Positions 16,738 to 25,565 of a DNA stretch of 64,000 nucleotides are shown here, in pieces (the first letter of the stretch is position 1; each line of letters starts with the position of its first letter). The notes beneath the pieces are model-generated. The model was not told the origin of the DNA. It saw only the letters and a program-made list of their open reading frames with translations, and made no database searches. Made by a program: the position numbers and the translations under genes. Source of the DNA: Hyphococcus sp. (GTDB lineage Bacteria > Pseudomonadota > Alphaproteobacteria > Caulobacterales > Parvularculaceae); assembly GCA_021776245.1 (NCBI GenBank), contig JAJFGF010000068.1, forward strand, positions 1 to 64,000, written 5' to 3'.

Positions 16738-19245
16738 TTGAAAACTGCTATCCTTACAATATGTGCAAAGAATTACGCGGCATATGCGCTCACTCTTTAT
16801 GAGAGCCTGCAGCGCGCCGGTGAAATGTGCGATTTTTTCTGGATTGTTAGCGATGAATTCAACGGCAGCAACATCGAAACACCCAATGAAATGCACGTTA
16901 TAGAAGCGAAAAATATCATATCGCGTGGGTTCGCAGATATGGCTTTTCGCTATGATGTCACCGAGCTGTCTACGGCGATAAAACCATTCTGCATTCTTGC
17001 GCTGTTGGCACGCGACTATGATCGCGTGATTTATCTGGACCCTGACATTTATGTCATCTCGAAATTTGAAGAAGTTCATACTGCTTTTGACGCTGGCGCG
17101 AGCGCCGTCCTGACGCCTCATATCTGCGCGCCGCTTGAAGACGGGAAACATCCTGATGATCTGCAGATATTGCGCGTCGGGACGTTCAATCTCGGATTTG
17201 CCGCTTTCGCCGATAATCGGGACAGCCAGACTTTTCTGGAATGGTGGGCGCGGCGGCTGGAGTGCGATTGTCGTATCGAATTGGAGGCCGGCCTCTTTGT
17301 AGATCAAAAATTCGTCGATCTTGCGCCGTCATTCCTGGACGATCTCAAAATCCTGAAGCACCCGGGATACAACGTCGCTTACTGGAATCTTGCCCACCGC
17401 GCTATTGCAAGAACGGAAGGCGGCAGCTGGCGCGCCAACGGCCAGCCGGTGCGGTTTTTTCATTTTTCAGGCGTTTCGCCTGATAATCCCGATATCTATT
17501 CTAAACATCAAAACCGTTATGATGCGAGCAATATTGGGAAGCTCAGTGAGGCGTTGCGGGATTATATCAAAGCCCTGAACGCACATGGCTATCGCGAATC
17601 GAAATCTCACCCCTATTCTTACGATTATTACGCCTCCGGCGCCAAACTGCCGACCGTGGTGCGAAAAGCCTATGCGCGCACTGCACCAAGAGATGAAGCC
17701 CTGACCCTGAGCACAGCATTCGGAGAAAGCGCGCAGATCCCTCGGTTCTTAACGGCACCGATCGATGGGAACCCTTCGTCACTATCAAGACTTGAAACGG
17801 AGGCGCTGCTGCAGCGCCCCGATCTCGCCACAGCGTTCGTAATGCGACCACCAAAAGCGTTTAAATCGTGGTTTCGTAGTCATGGCAAAAACGAGTTTGA
17901 TTTGCCGGGTGCCCTAGCTGTTGAAGATGGCAAAGATGAGGAGCGGATGGGCGCACGTCTTGCCGGGAAAATATTGAATGCCCGCGCATTTATGCGACCT
18001 TTCTATAGATATTTACCGATGAGCCTGCGTACTGGTGTTAAGCGTGCTTTGTTGCGCCGCTACACAAGCAACGCCGATGAAATCCTGTTACCTACGACAG
18101 CAAATGGCGTTTTCGATCCCAATCGGCGCCCAGGTGTCCAACTATACGGGTTTTTCGGATCTGCCAGCGGCGTCGGGCAGAGCGCCCGCGGAACGATCAG
18201 CGCGATGAAGGCCGCAGATATTCCCTTTGCAACGACTAGATTGCGCAATCCCTATGACAATCGCGAAACGGCGCCGTTCCGAGAAAAGCCTGCGCCGCCA
18301 GCAGGATTCAGAATCGCGCTTTTGCACCTTAACGCAGAACAATTGCTCCGCATCGGAGAACTGATGCCAACGCGACATTTGGTGGGACAATATCGGATCG
18401 GCGTTTGGGCGTGGGAACTTGCGAAGTTTCCATTGGAATGGAAGGCGGCTATGAAATATGTTGACGAGATATGGGCACCAACCGCCTTTGTCGCCAACTC
18501 TATAAAACAGGAGACAGATAAACCCGTCCATGTTGTTCCACACGTCATTGACGTGGAACACAAACAGGAAGTCCTAGCCGAAGAGCGCGCCTTTATCGGG
18601 GCCCGAACGAGTTTTCTGACAGCGTTTGACGCAAAATCTTTCATTAGCCGGAAGAATCCAGGCGCCGCAATTACTGCCTTCAAGAAGACCTTCCCAGCGA
18701 GCGATGCTTCGGGACCCGTTCTTGTTGTCAAAGCAAATGGTGTCGATGACTTGCGACCTAATCTTCGGGATCTGGTCGAGCTCATCGGCGGCGCAAACAA
18801 TATCCGACTGGTCACGAGGTCCATGCAGCGAGATGAGTATCTCTCTTTAATGACAGCTGTGGACTGTTTCATCTCGCTTCATCGTAGCGAAGGATTTGGT
18901 CTCAACATCGCGGAAGCCATGGCGCTGGGAAAACCAGTCATCGCCACGAATTACTCCGGCGAGATCGATTTTTATGACGGAAAGGTTGGCGCGACAGTAT
19001 CATTTGATCTTGTCCCAACACCTGAAGACGCATACCCTTTTGCAACGGGGCAGGTCTGGGCAGAGCCACACGTTGATGCAGCCGCGGACGCGTTGCGCAA
19101 ACTCGCCGCTTTGCCTGAATTGCGTCAGGAACTGGGAAAAGCTAGCGCCGCGCGAATAAAGGAAAACTTTTCGGCGTCCGCGATCGGCAGGAAAATGCGC
19201 ACGCGAATTCACCATATCGATCCTGATTTACCGCTATCCCAATGA
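16738..19245 (+). CDS. Bifunctional glycosyltransferase, GT8-like plus GT4
   Basis: An 835-residue two-domain enzyme. Residues 1-300 form a GT8-like GT-A domain: MKTAILTICAKNYAAYALTL, then RVIYLDPDIYVIS with the metal-binding DPD, and a later GTFNLGFAAF. Residues about 460-835 are a GT-B domain of family 4: GFFGSASGVGQSARG, the hinge GVWAWELAKFP, and the donor site HRSEGFGLNIAEAMALGKPVIATNYSGEIDF. The start is a TTG at 16738, supported by aggaa eight nt upstream; no ATG fits near the conserved N-terminus. It lies 35 nt after the exporter ATPase gene and so is probably co-transcribed. Confidence 0.8.
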   Translation: MKTAILTICAKNYAAYALTLYESLQRAGEMCDFFWIVSDEFNGSNIETPNEMHVIEAKNIISRGFADMAFRYDVTELSTAIKPFCILALLARDYDRVIYLDPDIYVISKFEEVHTAFDAGASAVLTPHICAPLEDGKHPDDLQILRVGTFNLGFAAFADNRDSQTFLEWWARRLECDCRIELEAGLFVDQKFVDLAPSFLDDLKILKHPGYNVAYWNLAHRAIARTEGGSWRANGQPVRFFHFSGVSPDNPDIYSKHQNRYDASNIGKLSEALRDYIKALNAHGYRESKSHPYSYDYYASGAKLPTVVRKAYARTAPRDEALTLSTAFGESAQIPRFLTAPIDGNPSSLSRLETEALLQRPDLATAFVMRPPKAFKSWFRSHGKNEFDLPGALAVEDGKDEERMGARLAGKILNARAFMRPFYRYLPMSLRTGVKRALLRRYTSNADEILLPTTANGVFDPNRRPGVQLYGFFGSASGVGQSARGTISAMKAADIPFATTRLRNPYDNRETAPFREKPAPPAGFRIALLHLNAEQLLRIGELMPTRHLVGQYRIGVWAWELAKFPLEWKAAMKYVDEIWAPTAFVANSIKQETDKPVHVVPHVIDVEHKQEVLAEERAFIGARTSFLTAFDAKSFISRKNPGAAITAFKKTFPASDASGPVLVVKANGVDDLRPNLRDLVELIGGANNIRLVTRSMQRDEYLSLMTAVDCFISLHRSEGFGLNIAEAMALGKPVIATNYSGEIDFYDGKVGATVSFDLVPTPEDAYPFATGQVWAEPHVDAAADALRKLAALPELRQELGKASAARIKENFSASAIGRKMRTRIHHIDPDLPLSQ

Positions 19246-19285
19246 TTTTTGCAGTCGCCGTGGGCGTTGATCAACCAGATGGGCG

Positions 19286-20293
19286 ATGCTGGCGAAACTT
19301 TCAATGACTGCGCCGGAAATCACAACCATTATTGTAAATTACAATGCTGGCGATCGACTACGAATGTGCCTCGAACACCTTGAGGCGCAAACTTTTCAAA
19401 ACTTTGAGACTATTATTGTCGATAACGCATCGACAGACCAATCGATGGCCAGTGCGGTAAGCGATAGCCTGTCGCTCCAGAAAATTGAACCAGGATCAAA
19501 TATTGGATTTGCTGCCGCCAACAATCTTGCCGCTGCGCGCGCCCGCGGCATATGGCTAGCGTTTTTAAACCCCGATGCTTATCCGGAAAAAGACTGGCTC
19601 GCACGGCTTTTGGATGCTGCAAAACGTTTCCCTTTTGCGGATGCATTCGGCTCGACGCAGCTTGATGCCAAAAACCCAGCTATTATTGACGGAGCAGGCG
19701 ATGTCTATCACGCCTTTGGCATACCGTATCGCGGACATTTCGGCTGGCCGGTTGAGAGGCTGCCGCCGGAAGGCGCCTGTTTCGCGCCTTGCGCCGCTGC
19801 GGCGATGTATCGGCGCGCGACATTCGATTGGCTCGGGGGGTTTGATGAGAGCTTCTTTTGCTATGGCGAGGATGTGGATCTCGGCTTTCGGCTGCGTCTT
19901 TCTGGAGGGACCTGCATTCAGGTCCGCGAAGCAAAAGTTCGCCATGAAGGGTCCGGCATCACGGGACGGCAAAGCGATTTCACGATCTACCACGGCCATC
20001 GAAATCGTATCTGGACATTTTATAAAAACATGCCTGCGCCGCTCCTATTGTTGCTAACGCCGTTTAACATTTTGACCAATCTATATCTTTTAGCCCGCGC
20101 CCTTCCCGCAGGTTTTGCAAGGGCATATTTCCGAGCTTTTCGAGACGGTTATCTCGGCCTGGGGACGGTGATGAAAAAAAGGCGCGCCGTTCAGCGAGCG
20201 CGCAACGCCAGCTGGCTAAGGATTGCCAAATCTCTGACCTGGTCGACAGTGAAAGTTTCAAAAAGAGAGGCTGACGTTCGCCCGTTGCCGTAA
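19286..20293 (+). CDS. Family 2 glycosyltransferase (rhamnosyltransferase-like)
   Basis: A 335-residue GT-A enzyme. The N-terminus reads ITTIIVNYNAGDRL, followed by VDNASTDQS and the GSNIGFAAANNLA loop; the acceptor-side motif FDESFFCYGEDVDLGFRLRL follows. This is the pattern of WcaA/RfbF-like rhamnosyl or related transferases. The C-terminal third has a hydrophobic stretch (LLLLLTPFNILTNLYLLA) that may sit on the membrane surface. Start at 19286; an ATG at 19304 is equally placed relative to the domain. Last plus-strand gene of this run; it converges on the secretion operon. Confidence 0.8.
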   Translation: MLAKLSMTAPEITTIIVNYNAGDRLRMCLEHLEAQTFQNFETIIVDNASTDQSMASAVSDSLSLQKIEPGSNIGFAAANNLAAARARGIWLAFLNPDAYPEKDWLARLLDAAKRFPFADAFGSTQLDAKNPAIIDGAGDVYHAFGIPYRGHFGWPVERLPPEGACFAPCAAAAMYRRATFDWLGGFDESFFCYGEDVDLGFRLRLSGGTCIQVREAKVRHEGSGITGRQSDFTIYHGHRNRIWTFYKNMPAPLLLLLTPFNILTNLYLLARALPAGFARAYFRAFRDGYLGLGTVMKKRRAVQRARNASWLRIAKSLTWSTVKVSKREADVRPLP

Positions 20294-20325
20294 AAGCAGC
20301 GAAGTTCAGCGCGATATTTTACCCG

Positions 20326-21642
20326 CTATTTGTCGCGCAGCGCTTTATCGCCGATATTTGATAGCGGCTTAATGAGGTAGGCGAGTATTGTGCGCTTGCC
20401 GTTCAGCACAGAGACGTCCGCTGACATGCCGGGCAAAATCTTCAGATCCCCACGCCGGCTTGACAACGACTCGGCGGTCGTGCGCACCTTGATCGTGTAA
20501 TACCATTCACCGGTTTGTTCGTTTTGTATTGCATCGGGGCTGATGGTTTCGATTTCACCTGTCATCGACCCATAGAGAGACGAATCATAAGCCGAGATAT
20601 TGACTTTTGCGCCCTGCCCCACATGCAAAAAACCAATATCGGCGGGCTTTATTTGCGCCTCAACCAGCAAGGAGTCTTCGGATGGAACGATTTCGACAAT
20701 CGTTTCACCCGGCGCCACAACGCCGCCAATTGTCGAGACGAGAACGCGATTGACAAGGCCCGCAACAGGCGAACGCACATCCGTGCGCGTTACCTTGTCC
20801 TGTAACGCGGGCAGTTCGCCCCTTAAATCTTCCAGCTCAGCCTTTGTCTTGTTGAGCTCATCGGCAGCCGCAGCCGAAAATCCTTTTTTGATGCGTTCGA
20901 TTTCGCCTTCGGCCTCTGCTGTTTCCAGCTCAATGCGGCTTACCGCGATCTGGCCCCGCTGCAAATCGCCAAGGGCGGCGGCTTCGCGTTGCCGCGCCCG
21001 CAAAAGTTCAACCTGCGGCTCAATCCCTTTCTCCACCAGCCTGCGCATAATCGAGTGCTCTTCTGCAGCCAGCGTGTGGGCCTCCCGGGCGGTTTTCAAA
21101 ACCACTTTTGAGTCTTCCTGTGTCTGGCGGCGCTGGTTCAGTTTGCTGAGCGCCACCGAAAGCGAAGCGGCGAGCTCGGCCTGGCGCGCATCATAAAGCG
21201 CACGCTCATTTGCGGCGATCCGAGGCGCGCCGGCCTCAAAATTTGGCGCGAAGGACACCGGCTGCAGCGCCGCCTCCGCCTCCAGCCTCGCAATACGGGC
21301 GGCGAGCTGATTGTAGCCTTCCTGACCTTGCGTAAACTCTACGCTCATTTGCGTCGGGTCCAGCTTTACAAGCACCTGTCCCTCGGTGACGCGATCGCCG
21401 GCGGAAACAAGGATTTCCTCAACAATCCCGCCTTCGAGATATTGCACTTCCTGCAATTGGTTTGACGTCACCACACGCCCCTGACCGCGCGTCACGCGAT
21501 CAAGTTTCGCAACCGACGCCCAGACCAATGCGACAAAGAAAAACCCCGCGATGGTGTATAAGAGATATTGCGCGGCGCGCGCCGGCTCAATCGGCATCGC
21601 CTCATCAATATCAATGATCGCGAGATCTCTGTCTGCGCTCAT
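20326..21642 (-). CDS. Type I secretion periplasmic adaptor (HlyD family)
   Basis: A 438-residue membrane fusion protein. A short cytoplasmic N-terminus precedes one membrane helix (LLYTIAGFFFVALVWASV, about residues 27-44). Next come the lipoyl-like half (GRVVTSNQLQEVQYLEGGIV), a long coiled-coil hairpin and the second half ending ILPGMSADVSVLNGKRTI. It bridges the inner-membrane ABC transporter and the TolC-like outer-membrane channel. Its ATG overlaps the stop of the transporter gene (ATGA at 21641-21644 in reverse), so it is translationally coupled. Last gene of the tolC-like, ABC, hlyD order. Confidence 0.9.
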   Translation of the reverse strand: MSADRDLAIIDIDEAMPIEPARAAQYLLYTIAGFFFVALVWASVAKLDRVTRGQGRVVTSNQLQEVQYLEGGIVEEILVSAGDRVTEGQVLVKLDPTQMSVEFTQGQEGYNQLAARIARLEAEAALQPVSFAPNFEAGAPRIAANERALYDARQAELAASLSVALSKLNQRRQTQEDSKVVLKTAREAHTLAAEEHSIMRRLVEKGIEPQVELLRARQREAAALGDLQRGQIAVSRIELETAEAEGEIERIKKGFSAAAADELNKTKAELEDLRGELPALQDKVTRTDVRSPVAGLVNRVLVSTIGGVVAPGETIVEIVPSEDSLLVEAQIKPADIGFLHVGQGAKVNISAYDSSLYGSMTGEIETISPDAIQNEQTGEWYYTIKVRTTAESLSSRRGDLKILPGMSADVSVLNGKRTILAYLIKPLSNIGDKALRDK

Positions 21643-23417
21643 CAGGCGGCCCTCGTTGAGACAAGCTTCGGCGGTCCCAATTGTTTGGTTTTCAACTGCC
21701 TCGCCGACGCCATTGCCTGAAGCACAGTATCGCGCGCGCCATCAATGACGACGCGGCCCCGGTCAAGGACAATGATCCGATCCACAAGCTTTACCATCGA
21801 CATGCGATGGGTCACGATCAGCAATGTCCGCCCGCGCGTTGCTTTCTCGAGGCGCGCGATCAACGCCGCTTCCGCGTGACTGTCCAAAGCGCTTGACGGT
21901 TCATCAAGGAGCAGAATCGATGGCCTTCCCGCCAGCGCCCGCGCCAACGCAATCGCCTGACGCTGACCGCCTGACAGACCTTCGCCGCGCTCTGCTATCC
22001 GCTGGTCGTAGCCGCCCGCCGTAGCGCCGACAAATTCGTGGACGCCGGCAATTTTTGCAGCGAGCAAAATGTCATCGTCGGAAATTTTTTCAAGACCAAG
22101 CGCAATGTTCTCCTTGATGCTGCCCGAGAAAAGACAAACATCCTGCAGCACGGCGCCGATATTGCCGCGCAAATCGGATGGCCTGATCTGCCGAATATCG
22201 GAATCGTCGACCAGGACGGAGCCTTCGGTTGGTTGATAGACGCCCGTTATCTGACGCACGACTGTCGATTTTCCGGAACCGTTCTTGCCGAGAATTGCCA
22301 CACGCTCGCCCGGTTCAATCGTAAAAGACACTTCGTCCAGCGCCCTGGTCGTTTGACCGGGATAGGTAAACGTCACTTCGCGAAATTCGATTTTACCCTG
22401 CAATTTCGGGCGCGCCAGGTAATCGCGCTGCGGATCAATTTCAGACTGCGCCGTCATGAGCTGATTAAGCGATTTATACGAGCTCAAAGCGCCGCTAACC
22501 CGGCTTAGAAGTGATGCAACCTGGCCCAACGGCGCCATCGCGCGGCCGGTCAAAATAACGCTGGCAATCAAGGCGCCGGTCGTTATCTCATTTGCGCCGA
22601 CAAGGAAAACACCGATCACAACGACGCCGACCTGGCTGAATTGCTGTGCGAATCCCGCCATATTGACGGCGAATTGACTAACAAACCGGCCAAGAGTGGC
22701 GACTTTGGCTTGCCTTAGAACGCCGCCGCGCCAGCGTGAACGCATCAAATTACCGGCGTCCACACTTTTTACGGTTTCCAACCCCGCAAGCGTTTCAATA
22801 AGCACGGCGTGCTTATTGTGGCCCTCGACCATCGTTTGTTGTGTTCGCTTCATGATCAAGGGCTGAATAATGACGCCGGCTGTAAGCGCGATTAAGACGC
22901 CAATCAGGGGCACCAGCGCGATCGGCCCGCCGATCAGCGCGATGGTTCCGATAAAGAGAAAAATAAAAGGCAAATCGACGATCGTTACAAGCGTCGCTGA
23001 GCTGAAGAAGTCGCGTAGATTTTCAAACTCTTTGACCAGGCCGGCAAGTGCGCCTGTCGATCCGCGTTTCGCATCAAGGCGCATCGACATAAGACTGTCG
23101 AATACTGTCGCTCCAACGCTTGCATCCAGACGCTGGCCGGCAATATCGATGAAATAGCCGCGCAGCGACTTCAGGGCGAAATCAAAAATATGCGCGATAG
23201 CAACGCCAATCGTCAGTGCGATCAGCGATTCGATCGCCTGATTTGGCAAAACCTTGTCATAGACAGTCATAATGAAAAAAGATGAGACAAGCGCAAGGAT
23301 ATTTATGATTGTCGCCGCCAAAATGGTCTGGGCGTATATTTTGGCGTTATCGCGCAAAGGCCCGAATAGCCAGTGCGAGGTTGGTACGAGGCTTTTGAAA
23401 AAACTGCTACTGGTCAT
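21642..23417 (-). CDS. Type I secretion ABC transporter, permease/ATPase (LapB/PrtD-like)
   Basis: A 591-residue fusion of a six-helix membrane domain and an ATPase. Walker A is LGKNGSGKSTVV, the signature is LSGGQRQAIALARAL and Walker B is ILLLDEPSSALDS. The N-terminus starts directly with SSSFFKSLVPTSHWLFGP; there is no peptidase C39 domain, and the degenerate C39-like domain of full-length LapB/HlyB proteins is also missing, so the substrate is probably exported without leader cleavage. It overlaps the upstream tolC-like gene by 11 nt. The substrate is likely an RTX-type or adhesin protein encoded elsewhere; none is visible in the window. Confidence 0.88.
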   Translation of the reverse strand: MTSSSFFKSLVPTSHWLFGPLRDNAKIYAQTILAATIINILALVSSFFIMTVYDKVLPNQAIESLIALTIGVAIAHIFDFALKSLRGYFIDIAGQRLDASVGATVFDSLMSMRLDAKRGSTGALAGLVKEFENLRDFFSSATLVTIVDLPFIFLFIGTIALIGGPIALVPLIGVLIALTAGVIIQPLIMKRTQQTMVEGHNKHAVLIETLAGLETVKSVDAGNLMRSRWRGGVLRQAKVATLGRFVSQFAVNMAGFAQQFSQVGVVVIGVFLVGANEITTGALIASVILTGRAMAPLGQVASLLSRVSGALSSYKSLNQLMTAQSEIDPQRDYLARPKLQGKIEFREVTFTYPGQTTRALDEVSFTIEPGERVAILGKNGSGKSTVVRQITGVYQPTEGSVLVDDSDIRQIRPSDLRGNIGAVLQDVCLFSGSIKENIALGLEKISDDDILLAAKIAGVHEFVGATAGGYDQRIAERGEGLSGGQRQAIALARALAGRPSILLLDEPSSALDSHAEAALIARLEKATRGRTLLIVTHRMSMVKLVDRIIVLDRGRVVIDGARDTVLQAMASARQLKTKQLGPPKLVSTRAA

Positions 23418-24945
23418 TAACGCCCTCAGAAATTGCGTCCAAATATTCCTGCTGCGGCGAAAAGAATCGCTGGAGTTCGCCCGTATGCTCCATCAGCGCA
23501 TAGATCGCCATGTCGCGGTTAATAAGACCTGTAAGATATGCGTAGCCAGCTTCAAAATAATCATTTTCCGCCTGCAGAACATCTATTAAATCGCCGCGCG
23601 ACAGTCGGTATCGCTCTAAAACAAGGTCACGTGTTTCGTCATGAGCAATCACGGATGTCGCCAATGCTTCAAGGCGCGCCTCGGCGCCGTCGCGGCGCTC
23701 AAATGCGATGGACGCCTCGCGGGCGATTTCCAACCGCACTTGTTCTTCGCCGAATTTTTCTCGCCGCGCACGCGATCCCGCGACAGAAATTTCAGCCGCA
23801 CGGGCGCCGCCGCCGAATATATTATAATTTACATTAACGCCGGCGCGGACATCAAAATCATTACCGCTGTCAAAAACATCATATTTTGTAGCATCGACTG
23901 AAAGGCGCACTTCTGGAAGCCGGGAGCCTTTCGCCGCCTTATAGTCAGCACGCGCAGCATCGGCGCGGGAAACCGCCGCTGCAATTTCTGGATTGCGGGT
24001 CATCGCCGACGCCACAGCCTGGTCGCGCGTATCCACTGTCATTCCCGAAAAAGACGGCAGTACAAGAAGTCCCGGCTGCTCTTTAAAAAACTCACCATAG
24101 CGTATCTCCGCAAGCTGCTGGCTTTCACGGATTTCCGAAACCCGCGCCTGCGCCGAAGCAAGCCGCGCGACGGCGCGCGTGACGTCCGCTTTTGATCCGG
24201 CGCCCAGGCGTTCGCGCTCTTTTACATCTTCGAGAATTTCCTCATGGCGCCGGATAAACGCTTCACCCATAGCTAACAAAGCCTGGTTGGTCGCCAGGTC
24301 GTGATAGACAGCCAATGTCGAGAGCGCCAAATCATTGATTCGCGTACTCAACGCATTTTTGAATTCAACATCGCGCGCCCGCGCGCCCTTGATACGCTGC
24401 AACGTGGCGCCGCCGTCAAAGATCAGCTGCGAAGCGGTAATACCTGCGGTCAGCTGCTCGCGCGGCCTTAGCGACTCAACGACATTGTCGGTGTTGGCGG
24501 CGAAATCACGGCTAATCGAATAATCACCGCGAAATTGTGTCGACAGTTGTGGATAAAGCGCCGCCCGCGCACGGCGGCGTTCAGCGCGGGATTCGTCGAG
24601 CGTTGACGCCTGAGCGTGAAAAGCCGGGTGTGAACCCACCGCGCGGCGGATTTTGGCGTTGAAATCAGCACTGACCCCGGTCGCCATCACCAGATACCCG
24701 GCGGGTCCCAGCGACTTTTGCAGCTTTGAATTTGCGGCATAGGGCTGGCGCAACAGCGGCGCCGGACGCAACGCTGGCGTATCGCTCTGCTTCACGTCAA
24801 CCGGAGCATCAGCCTGAGCGACCTCTGCGGGATAGAGCGATCCGTAATATTTCGGGTCCGCAGGCGTCGCCGCCGCGACACCGGCAGTGACACAAAAGCC
24901 TGTGGCCACGCCTATAATGAAAGTCGCCCTACGCCGGGTCATCAA
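23407..24945 (-). CDS. TolC-family outer-membrane channel of the type I secretion system
   Basis: A 512-residue protein. The signal peptide is MMTRRRATFIIGVATGFCVT and onward to about residue 25. A Pro/Ala-rich spacer of about 80 residues follows, then two outer-membrane-efflux-protein repeats with long helices (for example SADFNAKIRRAVGSHPAF and LTAGITASQLIFDGGATLQRI). The GDLIDVLQAENDYFEAGYAYL motif near the end is typical of TolC/AggA-like secretion channels. First gene of the three-gene operon; its upstream region carries a CtrA-type site. Confidence 0.85.
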   Translation of the reverse strand: MMTRRRATFIIGVATGFCVTAGVAAATPADPKYYGSLYPAEVAQADAPVDVKQSDTPALRPAPLLRQPYAANSKLQKSLGPAGYLVMATGVSADFNAKIRRAVGSHPAFHAQASTLDESRAERRRARAALYPQLSTQFRGDYSISRDFAANTDNVVESLRPREQLTAGITASQLIFDGGATLQRIKGARARDVEFKNALSTRINDLALSTLAVYHDLATNQALLAMGEAFIRRHEEILEDVKERERLGAGSKADVTRAVARLASAQARVSEIRESQQLAEIRYGEFFKEQPGLLVLPSFSGMTVDTRDQAVASAMTRNPEIAAAVSRADAARADYKAAKGSRLPEVRLSVDATKYDVFDSGNDFDVRAGVNVNYNIFGGGARAAEISVAGSRARREKFGEEQVRLEIAREASIAFERRDGAEARLEALATSVIAHDETRDLVLERYRLSRGDLIDVLQAENDYFEAGYAYLTGLINRDMAIYALMEHTGELQRFFSPQQEYLDAISEGVNDQ

Positions 24946-25005
24946 ATTACCTGCCGCTCAAATACGCCAAAACGCTTTGCATAACGCCTAATGTCGCGGC
25001 GCAGC

Positions 25006-25017
25006 ATTAACGTTAAT
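25006..25017. promoter_or_regulatory. 12-bp palindrome attaacgttaat upstream of the secretion operon
   Basis: Perfect palindrome 61-72 nt upstream of the tolC-like start. Its place in a promoter region suggests a transcription-factor site; the factor is unknown. Confidence 0.35.
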
Positions 25018-25125
25018 ACAATTTGATAGGCTTTGATAACTGACAAAGGCTTAATCTACCGGTGTTGCGACCGATGAACGCTACATTTGACGATGAAACT
25101 TTCTTAAAATTTCTGGGCTGAGAAT

Positions 25126-25140
25126 TTAATCAGTTTTTAA
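25126..25140. promoter_or_regulatory. Candidate CtrA binding site (TTAA-N7-TTAA)
   Basis: TTAA at 25126-25129 and 25137-25140 with exactly seven bases between them, the established full CtrA consensus in Caulobacter-related Alphaproteobacteria. It lies about 180 nt upstream of the type I secretion operon. The local DNA is AT-rich, so chance occurrence is possible. Confidence 0.4.
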
Positions 25141-25155
25141 TAAATTCTGGCGGTT

Positions 25156-25404
25156 TTACTCGCCGAGAGCCCCATAAAAAGCCGCTGCTAACTCAGATAT
25201 CGCCTCACTCCGGTCGCACCGCCGCGCGGTCACAATTGCCGCCGCAGACATTTTTCCCCAATCTTCAGGCGAAAGCTTCAGCATCCGCTCGGCCTGGACG
25301 ACAATTTCCGCCAAGCTTCGTTCAAACAGCGCGCCAATATCTTCTGTGGCAATCTGCAGGGCGGCGCCGGTGGGCCGGCGAATAAAATGCCGGATCGAGC
25401 GCAC
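25156..25404 (-). pseudogene. Probable glycosyltransferase C-terminal remnant
   Basis: An 82-residue frame with only a GTG start and no clear ribosome site. The sequence RRPTGAALQIATEDIGALFE, then AERMLKLSPEDWGKMSAAA and ARRCDRSEAISELAAAFY, resembles the last helices of GT4 enzymes, where a similar segment (LPPEEWRRMSEAA) closes the protein. The rest of such an enzyme is missing: 25405-25565 shows stops in all frames. I read it as the 3' stub of a deleted gene between the flippase and the secretion operon; a small free-standing protein is the alternative. Confidence 0.4.
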
Positions 25405-25565
25405 TACGCAGCCTTGATCCGGACCAGATGATCAAACAGCCTCTCCTGTTACCTGTTCAGGCCAAATACCAAGAACGGCGTGAAAGCCTGACGCTGCGTT
25501 CCGGCTGAAAAATCCGAGGGCTGTAAAAGGGGCCTCATTCGCAAAAGCGCCAAAGCAATGGTTTA

